From Mucilaginibacter_A sp050955045 (lineage in GTDB: Bacteria > Bacteroidota > Bacteroidia > Sphingobacteriales > Sphingobacteriaceae): a DNA stretch of 64,000 nt. The stretch is from the NCBI GenBank assembly GCA_050955045.1, contig JBPBQV010000030.1, positions 62,001 through 126,000 of the forward strand, in the 5' to 3' direction. How positions within the stretch are numbered: position 1 is the stretch's first letter; each line of letters starts with the position of its first letter. The notes beneath the pieces are model-generated. The model was not told the DNA's origin. It was given only the letters and a program-made list of their open reading frames with translations, and did not search any database. The position numbers and the translations under genes are program-made. Positions 26,682 to 34,558 of the stretch are shown here, piece after piece.

Positions 26682-26704
26682 TCGCGATAAGCGAAATCAG
26701 CTTT

Positions 26705-26719
26705 GATGCTTCTTTTATC
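26705..26719 (+). repeat. 15-bp word, TC class, exact
   Basis: GATGCTTCTTTTATC followed by ATCAAAAAATTG, between the dipeptidase and rmlD. Confidence 0.86.
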
Positions 26720-26794
26720 ATCAAAAAATTGTAACCTTGGATTATTAAAATCCGCATAAAACAGATTGTCAGAAACAAATTTTATTGTATATAA

Positions 26795-27658
26795 ATGAGT
26801 AAAATAATAGTATTAGGTGCTTCCGGCCAGTTGGGTCAATGTTTGAAAAATGTTGCCGCAAAAATGGATATCACAGATATTGCATTTCCGGATGAAACAG
26901 AAGGAAATATCCTTAACCCGGAAGCTTTAAAACAGCTTTTTGCTAAACATCAACCTAAATACGCTATCAATTGTGCAGCTTACACTGCTGTTGACAAAGC
27001 AGAAGATGAGCTGGAACTTGCAAGAAAAATTAACAAGACCGGTGTAGAAAACATTGCAACTTTATGCAAAGAATTTGATGCTGCATTGGTACAGATTTCT
27101 ACGGATTTTATTTTTGCCGGAAACACGCCGCATCCTTTGGTAGAAACCGATCCAACAGAACCAATCAGTGTTTACGGTTTAACTAAGTTGGAAGGTGAGG
27201 AAGTTATCTTTCCTCTTACAGAAAAATATTTTATTCTGAGAACCAGCTGGTTATACTCAGAGTTTGCCAATAATTTTGTGAAAACGATGCTGAAATTAGG
27301 CCATGACCGTGATGAACTAAAAATTATTGCTGATCAAGTTGGGACGCCAACTTATGCTATCGATTTAGCTTCTGCTGTACTGCAAATTATCGAATCCGGA
27401 AGTACGGCTTACGGCATTTATCATTACAGCAACGAAGGCGTAACTTCCTGGTACGATTTTGCGCAGGCCATTTTTGATATCAGCAAAACGGAAGTCAAAA
27501 CTTTCCCGATCCGTACGGCAGAATATCCGACTAAAGCAACACGTCCGGCTTATTCTGTAATGGATAAAGCTAAAATCAAGAAAACTTTTGATATCGAAAT
27601 TCCATATTGGCGCCACAGTTTAGAAAAATGTATTGCGGCATTGGCTCAAAATCAATAA
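26795..27658 (+). CDS. rmlD: dTDP-4-dehydrorhamnose reductase
   Basis: NAD(P)H-dependent short-chain dehydrogenase that makes dTDP-L-rhamnose, the last step of the pathway. 287 residues. The cofactor loop GASGQLGQ is at residues 7-14; the NCAAYTAVDKAE segment near 60 and the catalytic YGLTKLEGE (YxxxK) near 127 are present. The C-terminus forms the substrate domain with TYAIDLA. rmlA follows after 32 bp; rmlB and rmlC are not in the window. Confidence 0.94.
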   Translation: MSKIIVLGASGQLGQCLKNVAAKMDITDIAFPDETEGNILNPEALKQLFAKHQPKYAINCAAYTAVDKAEDELELARKINKTGVENIATLCKEFDAALVQISTDFIFAGNTPHPLVETDPTEPISVYGLTKLEGEEVIFPLTEKYFILRTSWLYSEFANNFVKTMLKLGHDRDELKIIADQVGTPTYAIDLASAVLQIIESGSTAYGIYHYSNEGVTSWYDFAQAIFDISKTEVKTFPIRTAEYPTKATRPAYSVMDKAKIKKTFDIEIPYWRHSLEKCIAALAQNQ

Positions 27659-27690
27659 AATTCAACTTTAATTTATCAACACAAAATACA

Positions 27691-28563
27691 ATGAAAGGAA
27701 TAATCCTTGCCGGCGGATCCGGAACGCGCCTTTATCCGATTACCAAAGCCATCAGTAAACAACTGATGCCAATTTATGATAAGCCGATGATTTATTATCC
27801 GCTTTCGGTTTTAATTCACTCTGATATCCGCGAAATTTTAATCATTACCACACCAGAAGACAGCAGCAGTTTTAAACGTTTGCTGGGCGATGGAAGCGAT
27901 TTAGGTTGCCGTTTTGAATTTGCAGTGCAAGAAGTACCCAACGGTTTAGCACAGGCTTTTGTAATCGGTGCAGATTTTATTGGCGATGATAAAGTTGCCC
28001 TGGTTCTGGGCGATAATATTTTTTACGGAGCAGGCTTTGGCCGGTTAACCCGAAAATTTAATGAAGTAGATGGCGCAGCAATTTTTGCGTATCATGTATC
28101 AGATCCGGAACGTTATGGCGTGGTTGAATTTGATGCTGATTTTAAAGCGCTTTCTATTGAGGAAAAACCTGATCGCCCGAAATCAAATTATGCAGTGCCG
28201 GGATTGTATTTTTATGATAACGAAGTAGTACAGATTGCCAAAGATATTCCGCTTTCGGTGCGTGGCGAATACGAAATTACGGATGTAAACAAAGTATATC
28301 TCGACCGGAAAAAACTGCATGTTGGCGTGATGGACCGCGGAACAGCTTGGTTGGATACAGGTACTTTTGATTCTTTGAGTGATGCAACCGAGTTTGTCCG
28401 CGTGATTGAAAAACGTCAGGATACTAAAATTGGCTGTATTGAAGAAGTTGCTTTCCGCAGAGGTTTTATTGGTGAAGAACAATTGAAGGTACTGGCAGAA
28501 CGTTATAAAAAAAGTGGTTATGGTGCGTATTTGCTAAAACTGCTGCACGATAAATCAGTTTAA
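27691..28563 (+). CDS. rmlA: glucose-1-phosphate thymidylyltransferase
   Basis: Makes dTDP-glucose from dTTP and glucose 1-phosphate, the entry step to dTDP-rhamnose. 290 residues from ATG 27691. An upstream in-frame start would overlap rmlD and is not supported by family length. Signatures: LAGGSGTRLYPIT (residues 6-18), KPMIYYPLS, and the metal-site LVLGDNIFYG near 105. EEKPDRPKSNYAVPGLYFYD near 160 follows. It forms an operon with rmlD and ends at an inverted-repeat terminator. Confidence 0.95.
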   Translation: MKGIILAGGSGTRLYPITKAISKQLMPIYDKPMIYYPLSVLIHSDIREILIITTPEDSSSFKRLLGDGSDLGCRFEFAVQEVPNGLAQAFVIGADFIGDDKVALVLGDNIFYGAGFGRLTRKFNEVDGAAIFAYHVSDPERYGVVEFDADFKALSIEEKPDRPKSNYAVPGLYFYDNEVVQIAKDIPLSVRGEYEITDVNKVYLDRKKLHVGVMDRGTAWLDTGTFDSLSDATEFVRVIEKRQDTKIGCIEEVAFRRGFIGEEQLKVLAERYKKSGYGAYLLKLLHDKSV

Positions 28564-28567
28564 TCAA

Positions 28568-28618
28568 CATAAAAGCATCCGAAATAAAAACGTATTTATT
28601 TCGGATGCTTCTTTTATC
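28568..28618 (+). terminator. terminator hairpin built around a 15-bp word
   Basis: AAGCATCCGAAATAAA (about 28573-28588) pairs with TTTATTTCGGATGCTT (about 28595-28610), then CTTTTATC. The right arm is an exact TC-class word (28604-28618); the left arm lacks the central GAA. Confidence 0.82.
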
Positions 28619-28629
28619 ACCTAAAAACT

Positions 28630-28911
28630 ATGGAACATCAAATTAGTGTAAATGAAGAGGCCAGTCAGTTTGAATTGAAGCTGGAAGAAGGCATGGCTTT
28701 ACTTGCTTACGAAATGGATAGCAATACGATGTCCATCATGCACACCGAAGTTCCGGAAGCAGCAGAAGGCCGGGGAATTGCATCAGAATTAGCAAAGTTT
28801 GCTTTGGATTATGCACGCGAAAACCAGCTGAAAGTGAAAAATTATTGCCGTTTTGTGCAAATGTTTTTACAGCGGCATACTGAATATGAAGATTTAATTC
28901 TTCCATCATAA
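28630..28911 (+). CDS. YjdJ-like GNAT-fold N-acetyltransferase
   Basis: 93 residues, the short single-domain form of the GNAT fold. EVPEAAEGRGIASEL (about 40-54) is the acetyl-CoA pyrophosphate-binding loop (Q/RxxGxG/A), and the VKNYCRFVQMFLQRH helix is typical of the YjdJ/GTLF1-like subfamily. The acceptor is unknown. The next gene starts 13 bp after its stop, so it is probably co-transcribed with the Crp-family regulator. Confidence 0.88.
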   Translation: MEHQISVNEEASQFELKLEEGMALLAYEMDSNTMSIMHTEVPEAAEGRGIASELAKFALDYARENQLKVKNYCRFVQMFLQRHTEYEDLILPS

Positions 28912-28924
28912 AATTCTTTCCGGC

Positions 28925-29506
28925 ATGTTGGAAGCTTTTGATAAAAATATAACCGGTTGCGTTAATTTAACATCGCCGGAATTAGATTTGGTTCATCAGT
29001 TTTTTCAGTATAAAACCTGTAAAAAGAAAACCTTGCTGCTAAGCAAAGGACAGGTTTGTAATTTTGAAGCTTATATTATAAAAGGCTGTGTTAAAAAGTA
29101 TTACCTCGACCAAAATGGTGATGAAGTAATTTTACAATTTGCCGTAGAAGATTGGTGGATAAGCGATATGGTTAGTTTTACCGAACAAATTCCGTCTTTG
29201 CTTTATATTGAAACAATGGAAGAAACGGAACTGCTGCAAATCAATTTTCAGGATAAAGAACAATTATTTAAGCAAGTGCCGCAGCTGGAGCGCGTTTTCC
29301 GGTTGCTAGTACAACGTGCTTATTCGGTTTTAGAAAACCGTTTTTTAACCGGCGTGGCTGCTTCTGCGGAAGAGCGTTACCTCAACTTCATCAAAAAATA
29401 CCCAATGTTGCCGCAGCGTGTGCCACAATATCAAATCGCTTCTTATCTGGGCATTACGCCGGAAGCTTTAAGCCGGATCAAAGCTTCATTAATCCGCAAA
29501 AAGTGA
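28925..29506 (+). CDS. Crp/Fnr-family transcriptional regulator
   Basis: 193 residues. Residues 1-~125 form a cyclic-nucleotide-binding-like barrel. There is no clear cAMP pocket Arg/Thr set or Fnr cysteines, so the ligand is unknown. The C-terminal part holds a helix-turn-helix, YQIASYLGITPEALSRIK (about 170-187). This subtype is abundant in Bacteroidota and often sits beside pirin, as here, where a pirin gene follows by 122 bp. It may control pirin or itself; no operator is visible. Confidence 0.9.
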   Translation: MLEAFDKNITGCVNLTSPELDLVHQFFQYKTCKKKTLLLSKGQVCNFEAYIIKGCVKKYYLDQNGDEVILQFAVEDWWISDMVSFTEQIPSLLYIETMEETELLQINFQDKEQLFKQVPQLERVFRLLVQRAYSVLENRFLTGVAASAEERYLNFIKKYPMLPQRVPQYQIASYLGITPEALSRIKASLIRKK

Positions 29507-29616
29507 ACGTTTCTTAATCTGTATCAACATCAGTTTTTGAGTAGATAATTGACCTTTGTACTGTTCAGAAATCAGCAAAAAATATTTTTCATGCTGATGG
29601 TTACTTAAAAAATAGT

Positions 29617-29631
29617 AGTAAAAACAGCATG
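29617..29631 (-). repeat. 15-bp word, GT class, overlapping a start codon
   Basis: AGTAAAAACAGCATG, whose last three bases are the pirin ATG (29629). Confidence 0.8.
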
Positions 29632-30348
29632 GCAAATACAATTCTTCATTTAGCAGAAAGCCGGGGACACGCCAATCATGGCTGGCTGGATAGTTATCAT
29701 ACGTTCAGTTTTGGTAGTTATTACAATCCGGAAAGGATACAATTTGGTGCTTTGCGGGTTTTAAACGACGATACCGTTTCTGGTGGAAGAGGTTTCGGCA
29801 GCCATCCGCACGATAACATGGAAATCATCAGCATTCCTCTGGAAGGCGATTTGGAGCACGAAGATAATTTAGGAAACGTAGCCGTGATCCGCAAAGGCGA
29901 TGTCCAAATAATCAGTGCCGGAACAGGCGTTTTTCATGGAGAAAAAAATAAAAATGAAAATGAGCAGGTGCAGTTTCTGCAAATCTGGCTGTTCCCGAAC
30001 AAATTAAACGGACCTCCTCGTTATGATCAGGTTTCTTTAAATATTGATGACCGGCACAATAATTTCCAACAAATTTTATCGCCAAATCCGGATGATGCTG
30101 GCGTTTGGGTTCAGCAGGATGCCTGGTTTAGCTTAGGAAAATTTGATCAAAATTTTCAATCTACTTATCAAATCAAAAAAACCGGAAACGGCGTTTACGC
30201 TTTTATAATTGCAGGCGAAGTAACCATTAACGGACAAGTTTTGAACCGCCGCGATGGTTTTGGTATTTGGGATGTTGATCAGTTTGATTTTATCGCGAAT
30301 TCTGCTGGTGCAGAAGTTTTATTGATGGATATACCAATGACTGTTTAA
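29629..30348 (+). CDS. pirin family protein
   Basis: Bicupin protein of 239 residues. The N-terminal cupin carries the pirin metal motif GRGFGSHPHDNMEIIS (about 50-65, with two His and a Glu), and DVQIISAGTGVFHGE supplies the further His. The C-terminal cupin lacks metal ligands, as usual. Bacterial pirins include quercetin 2,3-dioxygenases and redox-responsive regulators, so the role here is open. The gene is followed after 11 bp by a small receiver-like gene. Confidence 0.93.
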   Translation: MANTILHLAESRGHANHGWLDSYHTFSFGSYYNPERIQFGALRVLNDDTVSGGRGFGSHPHDNMEIISIPLEGDLEHEDNLGNVAVIRKGDVQIISAGTGVFHGEKNKNENEQVQFLQIWLFPNKLNGPPRYDQVSLNIDDRHNNFQQILSPNPDDAGVWVQQDAWFSLGKFDQNFQSTYQIKKTGNGVYAFIIAGEVTINGQVLNRRDGFGIWDVDQFDFIANSAGAEVLLMDIPMTV

Positions 30349-30359
30349 CAAATAAGATT

Positions 30360-30674
30360 ATGGCGCACCGTTTAAATATTCTGGCTATTCACCGCGATAC
30401 CAAAATTTTAGTAACCGTTTTAAGGCTGATTAACACGAATGGAAACTGGAATGGAATTGGTTCTACTTCGGATGCAGAAGCAATTGAAATGTTTCGCCAG
30501 CAACCTGTTGGCATTGTTTTGTTTTGTGCCGGAATTGATCCGCAGGAAGAAGAAAAACTGAAAGCTGTTTTTAGCAAACAAAATCCTGTACCTATATTTT
30601 TACAACATTACGGTGGCGGAAGTGGTTTATTAAGTGCAGAGATTTTTGAAGCTTTGGCAAAGCAAGGACATTAG
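30360..30674 (+). CDS. small protein, degenerate receiver-like fold
   Basis: 104 residues with alternating strands and helices reading NILAIHRDTKILVTVLRLI, then PVGIVLFCAGID, then PVPIFLQHYGGG. This spacing resembles a response-regulator receiver domain, but the acidic pocket and phospho-acceptor Asp are not where expected (FCAGID at the beta-3 end has Asp one step late) and there is no output domain. It follows pirin closely. Function unknown; an unphosphorylatable receiver or unrelated Rossmann-like protein are both possible. Confidence 0.7.
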   Translation: MAHRLNILAIHRDTKILVTVLRLINTNGNWNGIGSTSDAEAIEMFRQQPVGIVLFCAGIDPQEEEKLKAVFSKQNPVPIFLQHYGGGSGLLSAEIFEALAKQGH

Positions 30675-30696
30675 AATTTCTATAATTTTGATTTTT

Positions 30697-30812
30697 TGTC
30701 ATTTCGACCAAAGGGAGAAATCTTCATCAAACATAACCCGATTTTTAGCCGATAAAAGAAGTATTCAATAAATTGCTTTGAAGAAGATTTCTCCATTTGG
30801 TCCGAAATGACA
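30697..30812. repeat. REP-like inverted repeat, copy 1
   Basis: TGTCATTTCGACCAAAGGGA with AGAAATCTTC to its right faces GAAGATTTCTCC and TTTGGTCCGAAATGACA about 55 bp away. The interior holds a TC-class 15-bp word (30751). The same arms recur at 32510-32595. I recall this intergenic motif from many Bacteroidota genomes. Confidence 0.82.
30751..30765 (-). repeat. 15-bp word, TC class, inside a REP-like loop
   Basis: GATAAAAGAAGTATT preceded by GATTTTTAGCC, the complementary form of the A-tract extension. Confidence 0.78.
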
Positions 30813-30834
30813 GCCTGATAAAAAACATCTTCTA

Positions 30835-31902
30835 TTAGAATAACAAGGCAGAAGCAGCGTTCAAAACATCTTCTACATCAACTACTGACGGTGCTTTTTC
30901 CTGCTGTTGCTGCACAAATTTCAACACTTCATTTTTGCTTTGCAAAACTTCCGGAACTTCAAAATATAAAACCTTATTGCGTGTTTTCCAAGGTGTATGC
31001 TGCGGATTGGTTTGCGCATATAAAACAACAACTGGCGTTTGCGTTGCGGCTGCAATATGAACTGGTCCGGTATTAACCGAAATAAGCAGCGATGCTTCTT
31101 TTATTAAGCAAATAAATTCATCCAACGATAACAAACCGGCAATAGCAAAGGCGTTTGTACCGATGCCTTGCTGAATTTCGTCCGTTAAAGTTTTTTCTGA
31201 GGCAGAACCAGTTAATAGTAATTGATAATTCAAATCTTTAACCAAACGTTTCCCCAATTCAATCCATTTTTCGGTTGGATATTGCCGTTTGATTTCGCTT
31301 ACGCCGGGATGCAAAATGAGCCAGGGTTTTTGCAGATCAATCCAGTTTTTAACAAGCTTTTTTTGTACTGAATCCCACGCATCCGGAATTTCTAATGATA
31401 AGAAATCATTGGAAGTGGTTGCGCCAATGGTAGCGACTAAATCCAGATCACGCTGAACCTGATGTTTGATCAGTGTATAAGGTTCTTCATCCGGAATCCA
31501 ATTGGTTAATAATTCGTAAGGATTTTCTCTGCAATAAGCTAAACGTTTAGGAATGTCAGCTAGATAAGTAAGCATGATAGCCGGCATTGGGTTCTGACTA
31601 AAAACCGTGAAAATCACCGTAGCATCAAAATTTCTAACTTTTAAAACTTCTGCCAAAACCCAAAATTCATGGCTAAAAGAAGTATGCTGCGATTTTACCC
31701 AGGGAACATCAAACGTAATAATTTCATCAATTTCGGGAATATTGCGCGCCATTCCGGCTGCCATAGAAGAAGTTAAAACAGTAATCTGGCTGTTAAAAGT
31801 TTCTTTTAATGCACGAATAGCAGGCGTGGTCATCAGCAAATCACCCATGTTATCCAACCGAACCACCAGGATGTTTTTACAGTTTTGCCAGGAATTTTCC
31901 AT
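30835..31902 (-). CDS. glycosyltransferase family 9 (heptosyltransferase-like)
   Basis: 355 residues of the ADP-heptose:LPS heptosyltransferase fold. The N-terminal VVRLDNMGDLLMTTPAIRAL (residues 14-33) has the conserved Asp-Gly/Met-Gly-Asp-L motif; ILHPGVSEIKRQYP near 195 and VNTGPVHIAAATQTPVV near 278 form the donor site. It would add heptose to a lipid-linked or surface sugar on the cytoplasmic face. It overlaps a sugar-phosphatase gene unit (gap 3 bp), and GmhB- and GmhA-like functions follow upstream on the strand, consistent with heptose use. Confidence 0.9.
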   Translation of the reverse strand: MENSWQNCKNILVVRLDNMGDLLMTTPAIRALKETFNSQITVLTSSMAAGMARNIPEIDEIITFDVPWVKSQHTSFSHEFWVLAEVLKVRNFDATVIFTVFSQNPMPAIMLTYLADIPKRLAYCRENPYELLTNWIPDEEPYTLIKHQVQRDLDLVATIGATTSNDFLSLEIPDAWDSVQKKLVKNWIDLQKPWLILHPGVSEIKRQYPTEKWIELGKRLVKDLNYQLLLTGSASEKTLTDEIQQGIGTNAFAIAGLLSLDEFICLIKEASLLISVNTGPVHIAAATQTPVVVLYAQTNPQHTPWKTRNKVLYFEVPEVLQSKNEVLKFVQQQQEKAPSVVDVEDVLNAASALLF

Positions 31903-31905
31903 TGG

Positions 31906-32481
31906 CTAAATTCCCAAATCTGTACTGTGTGTATCGGTAATAAAAGCGGCGGCCTGGAAAAAATTCCTGGCTTTATAATCCGGTGTGCGGTATTCGCCCG
32001 GAATCCACTCAGTTTCGTTGCCGTTATCAATTAAAACGGTTTGGCAGCCAGCACGTTTTCCAGCTTCCACATCGTTTAAAATATCGCCAATCATCCAGGA
32101 ATTTTTCAGGTCGATTTGATGTTCTTCCGCAGCTTGTAAAATCATGCCGGGTTTTGGTTTACGGAAATTACAATTTATGGCATATTTTTCGACAGTTCCC
32201 TGCGGATGGTTCAAGCTCCAGTAAAAATCTTCAAACTGAATATCTTCTGCCAAAAGTAAATCCTGCACTTTATTTTTTACGCCGATTAAAGCTTCTTTTT
32301 CAAAATAACCGCGCGCTACGCCGGATTGATTGGAAATCATGATAAAAATATAACCTTGTGCTTTTAGTAATTTTAAACCCTCAATTACGCCTTCCTGCAA
32401 GGTAATTAAATCCGGATTTACGTTGTAAGGAATATCCGGAATCAATGTTCCGTCTTTATCAATAAAAATAGCTTTATTCAT
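31906..32481 (-). CDS. HAD-IIIA phosphatase, GmhB-like (heptose 1,7-bisphosphate 7-phosphatase)
   Basis: About 191 residues from ATG 32479-32481 (MNKAIFIDKDGT). A longer TTG-start reading would run into the REP-like repeat and is rejected. HAD motif I is FIDKDGTLI, motif II MISNQSGVARG, then RKPKPGM with Lys and WMIGDILNDVEAGKRAG as motif IV. The Zn-binding Cys/His set of classical GmhB is only partly visible (CNFRKPKPG). By context it dephosphorylates a heptose bisphosphate; histidinol phosphatase is the main alternative. Confidence 0.88.
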   Translation of the reverse strand: MNKAIFIDKDGTLIPDIPYNVNPDLITLQEGVIEGLKLLKAQGYIFIMISNQSGVARGYFEKEALIGVKNKVQDLLLAEDIQFEDFYWSLNHPQGTVEKYAINCNFRKPKPGMILQAAEEHQIDLKNSWMIGDILNDVEAGKRAGCQTVLIDNGNETEWIPGEYRTPDYKARNFFQAAAFITDTHSTDLGI

Positions 32482-32509
32482 TTTAGAAAAATCAATGGGA
32501 CAAACGGTC

Positions 32510-32595
32510 GTCATTTCGACCAAAGGGAGAAATTTTCTTCAAAGCAGTTTAATTGGTAAATTCTGATGAAGATTTCTCCTTTTGGTCGAAATGAC
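32510..32595. repeat. REP-like inverted repeat, copy 2
   Basis: GTCATTTCGACCAAAGGGAG (32510-32529) mirrors CTCCTTTTGGTCGAAATGAC (32576-32595), with AAAT/ATTT extensions. It matches copy 1 and closes the other side of the GT9-GmhB pair. Confidence 0.85.
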
Positions 32596-32616
32596 AAAAA
32601 AATATAACCTTACAAA

Positions 32617-32631
32617 AATGCTTCTTTTACC
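32617..32631 (+). repeat. 15-bp word, TC class
   Basis: AATGCTTCTTTTACC followed by ACTATAAAATCG, between the REP-like repeat and the fusion gene. Confidence 0.8.
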
Positions 32632-32647
32632 ACTATAAAATCGATGT

Positions 32648-34528
32648 TTATTTTACCAACAAAGACTTTTTGTTTAAAAGTTTGGCTGTTTTGGTTTTTC
32701 TGTTGGATAATTGATTTTCTACCAAACGGGAAATGGTATGTAAAAGATGCAAATGGATTTCCTGAATGCGGTGCGGATTATTGGACGGCACAATGATGTT
32801 TAAATGCGCGTAAGTTGCTGCATCGCCGCCGCCTTTTCCGAGCAAAGCAATGCAAGTCATTTGTTTTTTGTGGGCAGCTTTTATCGCATTTACAATATTT
32901 ACTGATTGGCCGCTGGTGCTCAAACAAAGCAAAATATCACCTTTCTTGCCATAGGTTTCTATTTGTCGGGAAAACACATCATCAAAACCAATATCATTTG
33001 CAAAACCTGTTAACACAGAAGTATCGGCAGCCAATGAAATTACCGGCAAACCCTGACGTTCAGAACTTTCAAAATAATTCATCATTTCGGAAGTGAAATG
33101 CAAACTTCCGGTTGCGCTGCCGCCATTGCCGCAAACCAACAGTTTTTTATCAGCCGATAAAGCATTGCTGATTAAAGTTGCCGCTTGTGCAACCGGGATA
33201 CGCAATGCTCTTTTTGCACGCATAAAAGTGTCGGCAGCTTTATCAAACGCCTGGTCAATTAGTGTTAATTTGTTATCTTCTTCGCTGAGAGAAGCATTGC
33301 CATGGATAATTTTTTCATACATGGAAATGGCCATTTCCGAGATTTTATGCCAGGTAAACAAAGTATTTACGCGGCGGATGGCGTTATCGCGCATATCGTT
33401 CAGCAGTTTTTTATCGCTGATCAACTCAAAAATCTTTTGTGCCAGTACATCCGGATTGTTTGGCGGAACCAGAAAACCCGTCCGTCCATCAGCCACACTA
33501 TGTTTAATGCCGCCAACATTTGCGCCAATTACCGGAGTGCCGCAAGCCATCGCTTCTAAAGGTGTAATGCCAAAAGGTTCGTACCAGGGCGTGGTGATAA
33601 AAATATCCGCCGCAGCGTAATAGTATTTAAGAATATCGCGGTTTTTACGGCCAACAAAAGTAACATCCGCTGAAACGCCATTATCCGCGGCTAGTTTTTT
33701 CAGGCGCAACATTTCGGGGTTTTGGTCGGTTTCCGGATTATCACTTTCTCCACCCACAACAACTAAACGCAATGGTGTATCCGTTTTTTTAAATTTAACC
33801 AAAGCACGGATGACATTGTCAATTCCTTTCCGCGGAACCATGCGGCCCAATTGCAGAATAATATTTTCGTTGGTTTCGAGGTTGAGGATCATCCGGGCCA
33901 GTTTTTTATCAATGGGATAAAATTCTGTCGGACAAAAGCCACATGGAATGATGGTGATGTTAGCTGGATCAGCGTTGTAATAATTAATCAAATCATCCTG
34001 ATCTTGTGGGCATTCAGCAATAATCTGATCTGCCTGGCGCGCAATTTCTTCTTCTATTAAAATACGTTCTTTCGGAAATTTATCCTGCGCGCCTTGATGA
34101 ATTTGCCGAACATGGCCCAACGCATGATAGGTAATTACAAAAGGAATGTTCAATTGCTTTTTCAGGTTGCAGGCAACTACGCCAGACATCCAGAAATTGG
34201 CATGAACCAAAGCATAATCTATTTTTTGCTGAGCAATAAAAGCAGTCATTCCTTCTGTAAAATCAGGCATATATTGTAGCAGATCTTCTTTCGGAATAAA
34301 ACTTTCTGGCCCGGCAGTGATATGAATAATCCTGACGCCTTGCACCCAGGAAACAATCTCCGGAAAACGGGCATCATCACGGCGGGTAAAAATATCAACT
34401 TCGTAACCTGATTGAGCAATGTGTTTGGCCAATTGACCAACATAAACATTCTGTCCGCCACTATCTACACCGCCCAGCATAGCCAAAGGAGAGGCGTGCT
34501 CGCTAATAAAGGCTATCCTGTTTTTCAT
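32648..34528 (-). CDS. fusion: GT4 glycosyltransferase + phosphoheptose isomerase (GmhA/SIS) domain
   Basis: 626 residues with two enzymes in one chain. Residues 1-~410 are a GT4/sucrose-phosphate-synthase-like glycosyltransferase: SEHASPLAMLGGVDSGGQNV at 9-28, QLGRMVPRKGI near 226, and EPFGITPLEAMACGTPV near 318. Residues of about 420-600 are a SIS domain of the GmhA type: LVCGNGGSATGSLHF near 462, LCLSTSGQSVNIVNA near 530, and IQEIHLHLLHTISRLVE at the end. The isomerase would make D-glycero-D-manno-heptose 7-phosphate from sedoheptulose 7-phosphate. The fusion is unusual and suggests coupling of sugar making and transfer. Confidence 0.9.
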   Translation of the reverse strand: MKNRIAFISEHASPLAMLGGVDSGGQNVYVGQLAKHIAQSGYEVDIFTRRDDARFPEIVSWVQGVRIIHITAGPESFIPKEDLLQYMPDFTEGMTAFIAQQKIDYALVHANFWMSGVVACNLKKQLNIPFVITYHALGHVRQIHQGAQDKFPKERILIEEEIARQADQIIAECPQDQDDLINYYNADPANITIIPCGFCPTEFYPIDKKLARMILNLETNENIILQLGRMVPRKGIDNVIRALVKFKKTDTPLRLVVVGGESDNPETDQNPEMLRLKKLAADNGVSADVTFVGRKNRDILKYYYAAADIFITTPWYEPFGITPLEAMACGTPVIGANVGGIKHSVADGRTGFLVPPNNPDVLAQKIFELISDKKLLNDMRDNAIRRVNTLFTWHKISEMAISMYEKIIHGNASLSEEDNKLTLIDQAFDKAADTFMRAKRALRIPVAQAATLISNALSADKKLLVCGNGGSATGSLHFTSEMMNYFESSERQGLPVISLAADTSVLTGFANDIGFDDVFSRQIETYGKKGDILLCLSTSGQSVNIVNAIKAAHKKQMTCIALLGKGGGDAATYAHLNIIVPSNNPHRIQEIHLHLLHTISRLVENQLSNRKTKTAKLLNKKSLLVK

Positions 34529-34558
34529 GATATATTGATATTTTGTTTCAAATAAGGC

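Noticed and set aside
27607..27690. Longer N-terminus for rmlA overlapping rmlD
   Set aside because: The extension has no similarity to the family; the ATG at 27691 begins the canonical KGIILAGGSGTR start.
32482..32523. Longer N-terminus for the GmhB-like phosphatase
   Set aside because: The extra codons translate the REP-like repeat. HAD motif I starts directly after the ATG at 32481.
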